A DNA stretch of 26,276 nucleotides from JAUSKF01 sp964545345. Lineage in GTDB: Bacteria > Patescibacteriota > Minisyncoccia > UBA6257 > WO2-44-18. Where the stretch lies: positions 1-26,276 of the forward strand of contig CAZJFE010000010.1 of NCBI GenBank assembly GCA_964545345.1, in the 5' to 3' direction. Both the position numbers and the translations under genes were made by a program. The notes beneath the pieces were generated by a model. The model was not told where the DNA came from and searched no databases. It worked only from the letters and a program-made list of their open reading frames with translations. This document shows, one piece after another, positions 13,391 through 19,104 of this stretch; the first letter of the stretch is position 1; the number at the start of each line of letters is the position of its first letter.

Positions 13391-16300
13391 ATGGCATCCG
13401 CTACAAAGTTCACTCATCTCCACACTCACTCACACTACTCACTACTTGATGGTCTCGCGAAAATTGATGATTTAGTAAAGCGCGCCAAGGAACTTGGAAT
13501 GGATTCTCTCGCCCTCACTGACCACGGCAACCTATACGGAGCGATTGAATTTTACAAAGCCGCCAAAGCCGCCGGTATCAAACCGATTATCGGCGTGGAG
13601 GCCTATATAATGCCGGAAAAAGAGAACACCTCCGACCGGTATTTCCACATGATCCTGCTTTGCCAAAACGAAACCGGTTGGAAAAATCTTTTGAAACTGA
13701 TCACTCACGCGAATTTGGAGGGTTTCTATTATAAGCCGCGCATCAACAAAGATTTCCTACGAAAACACAGCGAAGGATTGATAGCGCTCTCGGCCTGTTT
13801 ATCCGGAGAAGTCGGCCGAAATATTTTAAATCACCAATTAGCGGAGGCGGAGCGAGCCGCGCTGGATTACGAAAGCATTTTCGGAAAAGGGAAATTTTTC
13901 CTGGAAACCGGCCACCATCCGGGAATTAAAGAAACAATCAAGGTGCATCACGGCGTAGTGGAACTTTCCAAAAAAACCGGAATCCCGCTGATTGCCACCC
14001 ATGATATCCACTATCTCCATCATGCCGATGCGAAATATCACGATATTCTTCTCGCGGTGCAAACCGGGAATAAATTAGACGACCCCGATCGCCTCTCTTT
14101 AAAAGACGACGACTTTTCCATGCGCTCGCCGGAAGAAATGGCGGAAATGTTCAAAGATACTCCGGAGGCGATCAGTAACACCCAAGTGGTCGCTGACCAG
14201 TGCAATCTGGAGATAGAGCTGAATAAAATCCGCCTGCCAAAATTTGAAGTGCCCGAAGGCGAAACTAACAATTCCTACATGAGAAAACTGGTTATGGAGC
14301 GTCTCGCCTACCGCTACCCGAATCCCTCGCAGGAAATCAAAGACCGGATTGAATTTGAATTAAGTGTGGTGGAAAAAATGGGTTTCGCTGATTACTTCCT
14401 AATCGTGCAGGATTTCATCAACTGGGCGAAGGACCGGGGCATCGTCGTCGGACCGGGCCGCGGCTCGGCCGCCGGCAGTATCCTTTCATATATATTAAAA
14501 ATCACCGATATAGACCCGATTAAATATGATCTCCTGTTTGAACGCTTTTTGAACCCCGACCGTATTCAAATGCCCGATATAGACGTAGATATCACTGATC
14601 GTCGTCGCGATGAAGTTTTTGGCTATCTGACGGAAAAATACGGCGCCGACCGCGTCGCCCACATCATCACCTTCGGAACGATGGCGGCGCGCGCCGCCGT
14701 GCGGGATGTCGGCCGGGCGATGGGTATTAGCTACGGATTTTGCGACCAACTCGCGAAACTAATCCCCTTCAACCAGGACCTGGAGGAAGCGATGCAAAAC
14801 GAAGATCTGAAAAAACTTTACGATACTCAACCGGACGCCAAAAAAATTATTGATGCCGCCAAAAAGATGGAAGGGGTCGCCCGCCACGCTTCCGTGCACG
14901 CCTGCGGCACGGTTATTTCCGGCTCGCCGATCACTGATTTTATGCCTCTACAAAAAGCGCCGCAGGATCCGAGCGTGATCGTCACCCAATTTGAAATGCA
15001 CGCCGTTGAAGATCTCGGCCTTTTGAAAATGGACTTACTCGGCCTGAAAAACCTGACCATCATTGAGGATGCCGTTCGACTTATTAAAGAAGCGCGCAAC
15101 GAAATAATAGACGTCAACAAATTACCCGATTGGGATGAAAAAACCGAAAAACTTCTACAAGCCGCGGACACAACCGGCGTTTTTCAGTTTGAATCTGCGG
15201 GCATGCGTCGCTATATGAAAGAGATCGTGCCCAAGGATTTTGAAGCGCTAATTGCTTTGGTCGCGCTCTATCGGCCGGGCCCAATGGATCTTATTCCCAG
15301 CTACATTGCTCGCAAACACGGCTTGGAAAAAGTCGCCTATCTCCACCCAATGCTGGAGCCGATTTTGAAACCAACCTTCGGCGTAGGTGTCTATCAAGAG
15401 CAAATGATGAGAATCGCCAGAGACCTTGCCGGCTTTACGCTCGCTGAAGCTGACGGATTACGCAAAGCGATCGGCAAAAAGATCAAAGAATTGTTGGACA
15501 AACAAAAAGACAAGCTGATCAATGGCATGATCAAGAACGGAATTGAGAAAAAAACCGCCGAGGAAATTTGGGAATTGTTCCCACCGTTTGCCCGCTACGG
15601 CTTTAACCGCTCGCATGCCGCCTGCTATGCCATGATTGGCTATCAAACGGCGTATCTGAAAGCGCATTATCCGGTAGAGCTGATGGCGAGCGTGCTCAAC
15701 GCCGAATCCGGCGATGTTGATCGGATGGCGTTCTTGATGTCGGAATGTAAGAAAATGAAAATCAATGTTTTGCCTCCGGATATTAATAAAAGCGCCGCTC
15801 CCTTCACTCCCGACGGTCCGAATATCCGGTTCGGACTATCGGCGATTAAGAACGTGGGGGAAAACATCGTGCAGGCGATCATTGAAGAGCGCCAGCGCGG
15901 CGGTGAATTCAAAAAACTTTCCGAAATGATTTATAGAGTGCTTCACAAAGACCTAAACAAAAAATCCCTAGAAAGCTTAGCGAAGTGCGGCGCTTTTGAT
16001 TCTTTTGGACTGGAGCGCAACGCCATTCTGACCAACATGGACGAAATTTTGAAATTCAGTCAGGGAATCCGAAAAAACAAGGAGAGTTCTCAAATTGGAC
16101 TATTCGCCAATCCATTCGCGAATGTTTCCATTAAGTTCCAGCCAGCCACCCCCGCTACTTCTCACGAAAAACTGACCTGGGAACGGGAATTGCTGGGGCT
16201 CTACGTATCCGACCATCCGCTGAACGCCTACCGGGGAAAAATTGCCGCCGCCAACGTCAAACCGATTAAACAGGTTCAGGAGATGAGCAGTGGAATCGTG

Positions 16301-16534
16301 AATATCGCTGGGATGATTTCCGGTTTCAAAAAAATCGTCACTAAAACCGGCAAGCCGATGTTGTTCGCGAAAATTGAGGATTTGGATAACTCGGTGGAAA
16401 TTGTCGTCTTCAATGAAGTGATGGAAAAATACGCTCCGCTTTGGATAGAAAATAAAATTCTGCTGGTCTCCGGTAAGGTTTCCCCGCGCGACGGCGAATG
16501 CAAAATCATCTGCGACTGGGTTAAAGAGCTTTAG
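13391..16534 (+). CDS. dnaE: DNA polymerase III subunit alpha
   Basis: Catalytic subunit of the replicative C-family polymerase. The 1,047-aa product is slightly shorter than E. coli DnaE (1,160). The N-terminal PHP domain is well kept (HLHTHSHYSLLDG at 9-21, ALTDHGNLYGAIEFY), so it may retain metal-dependent proofreading. The palm has GPGRGSAAGS and the catalytic PDIDVDI near 395-400, with the third Asp in LLKMDLLGLKNL near 550. The fingers include YGFNRSHAACYAMIGYQTAYLK. The C-terminal OB fold is present (NIAGMISGFKKIVTKTGKPM). There is no Shine-Dalgarno sequence; the promoter almost touches the ATG. Confidence 0.97.
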   Translation: MASATKFTHLHTHSHYSLLDGLAKIDDLVKRAKELGMDSLALTDHGNLYGAIEFYKAAKAAGIKPIIGVEAYIMPEKENTSDRYFHMILLCQNETGWKNLLKLITHANLEGFYYKPRINKDFLRKHSEGLIALSACLSGEVGRNILNHQLAEAERAALDYESIFGKGKFFLETGHHPGIKETIKVHHGVVELSKKTGIPLIATHDIHYLHHADAKYHDILLAVQTGNKLDDPDRLSLKDDDFSMRSPEEMAEMFKDTPEAISNTQVVADQCNLEIELNKIRLPKFEVPEGETNNSYMRKLVMERLAYRYPNPSQEIKDRIEFELSVVEKMGFADYFLIVQDFINWAKDRGIVVGPGRGSAAGSILSYILKITDIDPIKYDLLFERFLNPDRIQMPDIDVDITDRRRDEVFGYLTEKYGADRVAHIITFGTMAARAAVRDVGRAMGISYGFCDQLAKLIPFNQDLEEAMQNEDLKKLYDTQPDAKKIIDAAKKMEGVARHASVHACGTVISGSPITDFMPLQKAPQDPSVIVTQFEMHAVEDLGLLKMDLLGLKNLTIIEDAVRLIKEARNEIIDVNKLPDWDEKTEKLLQAADTTGVFQFESAGMRRYMKEIVPKDFEALIALVALYRPGPMDLIPSYIARKHGLEKVAYLHPMLEPILKPTFGVGVYQEQMMRIARDLAGFTLAEADGLRKAIGKKIKELLDKQKDKLINGMIKNGIEKKTAEEIWELFPPFARYGFNRSHAACYAMIGYQTAYLKAHYPVELMASVLNAESGDVDRMAFLMSECKKMKINVLPPDINKSAAPFTPDGPNIRFGLSAIKNVGENIVQAIIEERQRGGEFKKLSEMIYRVLHKDLNKKSLESLAKCGAFDSFGLERNAILTNMDEILKFSQGIRKNKESSQIGLFANPFANVSIKFQPATPATSHEKLTWERELLGLYVSDHPLNAYRGKIAAANVKPIKQVQEMSSGIVNIAGMISGFKKIVTKTGKPMLFAKIEDLDNSVEIVVFNEVMEKYAPLWIENKILLVSGKVSPRDGECKIICDWVKEL

Positions 16535-16537
16535 AAA

Positions 16538-16560
16538 ATAAAAACGCCCTACCAGGGGCG
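16538..16560 (-). terminator. Convergent terminator, overlaps a stop codon
   Basis: CGCCC/GGGCG stem (16545-16549 with 16556-16560) with TTTTTATTTT on the minus side. The TAG of the RHH gene is at the stem-loop border. It probably also limits dnaE read-through. Confidence 0.75.
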
Positions 16561-16785
16561 CCTCTTGTCAAGACGAAGAAGTTTCCGAATTGAAGTGTGG
16601 AGATTTACTTTGGCCGTGGCTTGCCGGAGAATATCCTGAACTAGTTCGCTCCTACTTTGCTTCCTGAAGAATGCCAGCCTACGAAGCTTATCATCAACCT
16701 CTCGATTTATGTAGACCTTAGGCAAGAGGACATTATCATCTGAAACCAAGGTTCGCTTTTTCGAAAGAGTATTTTTTTGAGCCAT
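16549..16785 (-). CDS. Ribbon-helix-helix DNA-binding protein
   Basis: The 78-aa product fits the MetJ/Arc (CopG-like) fold. PKVYINREVDDKLRRLAFFR gives the beta strand and first helix, and KQSRSELVQDILRQA the second helix with a typical Ser-Glu-Leu-Val turn. Flanks are basic. The second of two ATGs is used because GAGGAG ends six bases upstream of it and abuts the first. The promoter contains an inverted repeat over the -10 box (16812-16832), which suggests autorepression. No toxin gene overlaps or adjoins it, so an antitoxin role has no local support. Confidence 0.8.
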   Translation of the reverse strand: MAQKNTLSKKRTLVSDDNVLLPKVYINREVDDKLRRLAFFRKQSRSELVQDILRQATAKVNLHTSIRKLLRLDKRRPW

Positions 16786-16811
16786 AACCATCTCCTCGAT
16801 AGTGCTACCAC

Positions 16812-16842
16812 AGATAGTATCCTATTCTATCTGATTTGTAAA
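16812..16842 (-). promoter_or_regulatory. RHH-gene promoter with inverted-repeat operator
   Basis: TTTACA (16837-16842), 17-nt spacer, TACTAT (16814-16819). AGATAG/CTATCT inverted repeats (16812-16817 and 16827-16832) overlap the -10 box. Confidence 0.55.
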
Positions 16843-16866
16843 AAACCGCCCTCGGCGTGAGGGCGG
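16841..16866 (-). terminator. Terminator of the 16875-17399 gene
   Basis: CCGCCCTC/GAGGGCGG stem (16846-16853 with 16859-16866) followed on the minus strand by TTTTTT. Confidence 0.88.
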
Positions 16867-16874
16867 GACTAAAT

Positions 16875-17399
16875 CTACGCGGAATCCAAAGTAACAAGGA
16901 ACCGACAGCTCGCGCCAAACCGACATTCTTCCGAAGATCCGCCTAAACCCAGGGATCTTCCATAGGCGTGACTGACCCACAAGGAAGGTACGGCATTGTT
17001 GAGACCGCAGTATTTTTTTGTGAAGATTGAACCGGCGGCCACAATCGGAAATTTCTCCTGCTCTTCGGGGTATCTGATGCCGAAAGCAAGAAGTTCCCAG
17101 ATGTTACTAAGACGCGCGCCCGGTCGCGCTAGCTGACTCATCGCTCTTCTCAAGCTAACTTCGTGATTGATATGAACCAGCTGACACAAAGCGCTGTATG
17201 AATCCACTCTCTTATTTTCCTTCTCATCGAGGGGATGCGGGAAATGTCTATCGGTGATCTTAGGATTTACCGCGCCGTATCTTCCTCGCTTGATCATGTC
17301 AGCCAAAGAAAGAGAGAAGTTTACCTCCACCCTAAATCGTCCCAAGGCAAGCTCTTTGGCGGATCTACTGATAATAAGAGACGGGAAACGAGGGTCCAT
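16875..17399 (-). CDS. Stand-alone variable-module (C-type-lectin-like) protein
   Basis: The 174-aa product is clearly related along its length to the C-terminal module of the DGR target at 19105-20916. Matching blocks are SLADMIKRGRYGAVNPKI with SMEEMVAGGKYDYVNPDI, RLSNIWELLAFG with PAKIEELLAIG, PIVAAGS with LVVALGS, and AVPSL...GRSLGL...CRFLV with AVPCL...GRGLGL...YRFAAV. The C-type-lectin-like reading comes from the known DGR target fold. No signal peptide or membrane segment is seen. AAGGAGG upstream fixes the ATG at 17399. There is no template-like repeat of this gene, so it looks like a fixed, non-diversified relative. Confidence 0.75.
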   Translation of the reverse strand: MDPRFPSLIISRSAKELALGRFRVEVNFSLSLADMIKRGRYGAVNPKITDRHFPHPLDEKENKRVDSYSALCQLVHINHEVSLRRAMSQLARPGARLSNIWELLAFGIRYPEEQEKFPIVAAGSIFTKKYCGLNNAVPSLWVSHAYGRSLGLGGSSEECRFGASCRFLVTLDSA

Positions 17400-17424
17400 A
17401 TTGCTAACCTCCTTGTTTGAAGTT

Positions 17425-17461
17425 CTGGCAGGATAATAAACTATTCCTTGTATTTTGTCAA
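17425..17461 (-). promoter_or_regulatory. Promoter with TGCCAG motif
   Basis: TTGACA (17456-17461), 17-nt spacer, TATTAT (17433-17438), then CCTGCCAGAAC. TGCCAG is at 17425-17430. Confidence 0.72.
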
Positions 17462-17488
17462 AATAAAACCGCCCTCGGATGAGGACGG
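17462..17488 (-). terminator. Terminator of the 17505-17795 gene
   Basis: CCGTCCTC-ATCC-GAGGGCGG on the minus strand (17469-17488, one G-U pair) followed by TTTTATTT. Confidence 0.85.
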
Positions 17489-17504
17489 AGTAAGAATCGG
17501 ACAA

Positions 17505-17795
17505 CTAGAGCCGGGGGCCGCCAAGAAAGATGTGAGTGAATAAATCCCCTTCGCGGACACGGTGTCTAGTGCACCAATATCCGAGATCAACAATCCGATC
17601 CGGCAGGTAGTGCAAGAAACGCCGGATCGCAAGATCTAGAACTACTAGTACAAAGATTGGCCACAGAGCGACAAACACACAATTCCCCCGCTTGTTCATC
17701 TCCATCCATCGCGCGTCAATCAGGCAAGCAACGCACAGCGCGATGAAACCAAGGACGAGATATACCAGGGCGAGCATCAAAGCCATCAATAACAT
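17505..17795 (-). CDS. Small two-helix membrane protein
   Basis: Unrecognised 96-aa protein with two hydrophobic segments, about 4-25 (MALMLALVYLVLGFIALCV) and 40-56 (FVALWPIFVLVVLDLAI). The C-terminus is mixed charge with Trp, Tyr, Cys and His. GGAG seven bases before the ATG supports the start. Its promoter resembles that of the next gene downstream, the variable-module protein at 16875-17399, including the TGCCAG motif, so the two are probably coregulated although each has its own terminator. Confidence 0.65.
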   Translation of the reverse strand: MLLMALMLALVYLVLGFIALCVACLIDARWMEMNKRGNCVFVALWPIFVLVVLDLAIRRFLHYLPDRIVDLGYWCTRHRVREGDLFTHIFLGGPRL

Positions 17796-17814
17796 CAGTA
17801 GACTCCGAAGGGTT

Positions 17815-17850
17815 CTGGCATGATAATAACCGATCTTCCATTTTTTTCAA
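17815..17850 (-). promoter_or_regulatory. Promoter with TGCCAG motif
   Basis: TTGAAA (17845-17850), 17-nt spacer, ATTATC (17822-17827), then ATGCCAGAAC. TGCCAG is at 17815-17820. Confidence 0.6.
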
Positions 17851-17903
17851 AATAAAACCGCCACTCTCTTTTTCTTTCGTCCCTAACAATCAGTCGCCTA
17901 TTC

Positions 17904-17933
17904 TTGCGCTTTCGTTAACGAAAGCGGTATTAT
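17904..17933 (+). promoter_or_regulatory. Promoter with palindromic operator, TrpR-like gene
   Basis: TTGCGC (17904-17909), 18-nt spacer, TATTAT (17928-17933), then 7 nt to the ATG. A perfect 20-nt palindrome with core CTTTCGTTAACGAAAG (17907-17926) fills the spacer, which is the classical position for a repressor operator. The predicted mRNA is leaderless. Confidence 0.75.
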
Positions 17934-17940
17934 TTTCACC

Positions 17941-18393
17941 ATGGAATCATCAAAAGATTTTTCTTCAAGAAAAGAATGGGAGAAGTTCCTATGGAATGAA
18001 TTGATCCAATATCTGCACAAATCAAAAAGCCCCGACGAACTGGAGAGAAAATTGACGGGTCTTTTCAGTAAACACGAAAAGGATCTGGCCATACGCCGAC
18101 TGACAGCTTTAGTTCTAATGCACGACGGTCTTTCATACAGAAGGATCGGGGAAATTTTGTGGATCTCATCCGCCACGATTAACATGATTAGCAAAAGCTC
18201 CAAAAAATCGGGCAGTTATTTAGGGAGAAAGAATAAACCTAATCGTTCTCAGTCTCTATCTACCGGAGAATACTGGGCGGAAAAGCTAGAAAAATCTCAA
18301 GCTTCTTCCCGACTAGAAGATTTTTTGAACAGCATACTTGAGGGCTACACCAACCCCAAAAAACGTTGGGAGTTTTACAATAAATATAAATAA
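17941..18393 (+). CDS. TrpR-superfamily transcriptional repressor
   Basis: The 150-aa product has a TrpR/YerC-like helix-turn-helix: SPDELERKLTGLFSKHEKDL, then IRRLTALVLMHDGLSYRRIG and EILWISSATINMISK, about residues 35-95. In this superfamily the segment after LSYRRIGE is the recognition helix. The C-terminal 55 residues are charged and predicted helical. Tryptophan binding is not implied, since no trp genes are nearby. The operator-like palindrome in its promoter recurs twice downstream (18414-18445 and 18501-18536), so autoregulation is the simplest reading. The gene is convergent with the DGR template RNA. Confidence 0.8.
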   Translation: MESSKDFSSRKEWEKFLWNELIQYLHKSKSPDELERKLTGLFSKHEKDLAIRRLTALVLMHDGLSYRRIGEILWISSATINMISKSSKKSGSYLGRKNKPNRSQSLSTGEYWAEKLEKSQASSRLEDFLNSILEGYTNPKKRWEFYNKYK

Positions 18394-18413
18394 AAAAGTG
18401 ATTACGTGTTGCG

Positions 18414-18445
18414 CCACTCTGCTTTCGTTAACGAAAGCAGAGTGG
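18414..18445. promoter_or_regulatory. Perfect 32-nt palindrome with operator core
   Basis: The core CTTTCGTTAACGAAAG is identical to the operator upstream of the TrpR-like gene, but the flanks differ (CCACTCTG/CAGAGTGG). It starts 20 nt after the stop codon. It may be a second operator, or a hairpin ending the transcript, although no T-tract follows. Confidence 0.65.
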
Positions 18446-18500
18446 TTCTCAACAAAAAATCTACTACAAAATATTTCAGCAATAGAAAGAGCCGGGCGCG

Positions 18501-18536
18501 AAACCCACCACTTTCGTCAACGAAAGCGGTGGGTTT
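18501..18536 (+). terminator. Terminator-like palindrome with operator core
   Basis: AAACCCACC-A-CTTTCG-TCAA-CGAAAG-C-GGTGGGTTT followed by ATTA. It has one mismatch and a core one base from the operator. It may be the terminator of the TrpR-like gene. Apart from this hairpin, the 18446-18595 interval has no visible gene. Confidence 0.55.
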
Positions 18537-18595
18537 ATTAAGCTATGAAATATGTCTGAAATGCATTTAGTAATTTAAACCGTAAACTGCGGGAT

Positions 18596-18624
18596 AAAAA
18601 AACCGCCATCGGAATTTAGGGCGG
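18596..18624 (-). terminator. Terminator just after the template repeat
   Basis: CCGCC/GGCGG stem (18603-18607 with 18620-18624) followed by TTTTTTT on the minus strand, 11 nt beyond the template repeat. It fits the 3' end of a template RNA. Confidence 0.75.
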
Positions 18625-18635
18625 AATAAATCCAG

Positions 18636-18762
18636 TTGCGAACGGCAGCGAAACGATAGTTCTCATTCCAGTCATTCTCAAACGAGTTCAGATTCAGCTT
18701 GCGCTTGTCGTCCCAGTCGTTGAGGTACGGAACATTGCGATTACCGTCCGGTCTCTGCCAGT
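18636..18762 (-). repeat. DGR template repeat (TR)
   Basis: 127 nt that match 19109-19235 at a constant offset of 473. All 22 differences are adenines here in coding sense: 20 become G and 2 become C in the other copy, and none become T. The other 92 positions that are not adenine are identical. Of 35 adenines, 22 are changed. The first 25 nt from the 3' end are unchanged. In the target's frame it reads as an Asn-rich string (NRNVPYLND, KLNLNSFENDWNENYRF), the AAY-codon pattern typical of DGR templates. It lies 340 nt downstream of the target stop, in the same orientation. Confidence 0.9.
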
Positions 18763-19104
18763 CAAATATGCGACCTACCGCCCACGCCACCACCCTTTGA
18801 ATACTCTCGGGGTTGAATCGAATCCCATGCCCTATCCGAAAAACCGGACTTCGCACGATAGCAGACCGCACCAAGTAGATTTTATTTTTTGAGATTCCTG
18901 AATACCGTTGGAGCATTCAGAATCCCGGAATTCGGCCGCAAGGAACCTTAATCCCAAGCTGACTCGCCTAGTATCCAAGGTTTATTTTAATTAAAATTTC
19001 GGAAAGAAAACAGCCCCGCTGCGATCCGCCTACCGGCGGCTCTACGCAGGGCAACCCGGTGCCAAAATATTTTGGCACCGAAAAACCTACCCGCCTTCGG
19101 CGGG
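18763..19104 (-). other. Structured TR-to-target spacer
   Basis: No gene supported. Reading from the target stop there are three hairpins: CCCGCC-GAA-GGCGGG (19090-19104), a perfect 24-nt palindrome CGGTGCCAAAAT/ATTTTGGCACCG (19057-19080), and a nested CTGCG/CGCAG stem enclosing CCGCC/GGCGG (about 19018-19050) followed by TGTTTTCTTT. The last may terminate the target mRNA. An AT-rich stretch (18980-19000) could hold a promoter for the template RNA, but I see no convincing -35/-10 pair. Confidence 0.55.

Noticed and set aside
17907..18536. CRISPR-like array from the repeated palindromes
   Set aside because: Only three copies, different arms, irregular spacing, and no cas genes.
18575..18916. 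113-aa minus-strand open frame spanning the template repeat
   Set aside because: Its Asn-rich centre is simply the template repeat read in the target's frame. There is no Shine-Dalgarno sequence, and the flanks resemble no protein. The upstream part (IQRVVAWAVG) faintly echoes the target (IQRRSLVVALG), so it may be a remnant of target duplication, but not a gene.
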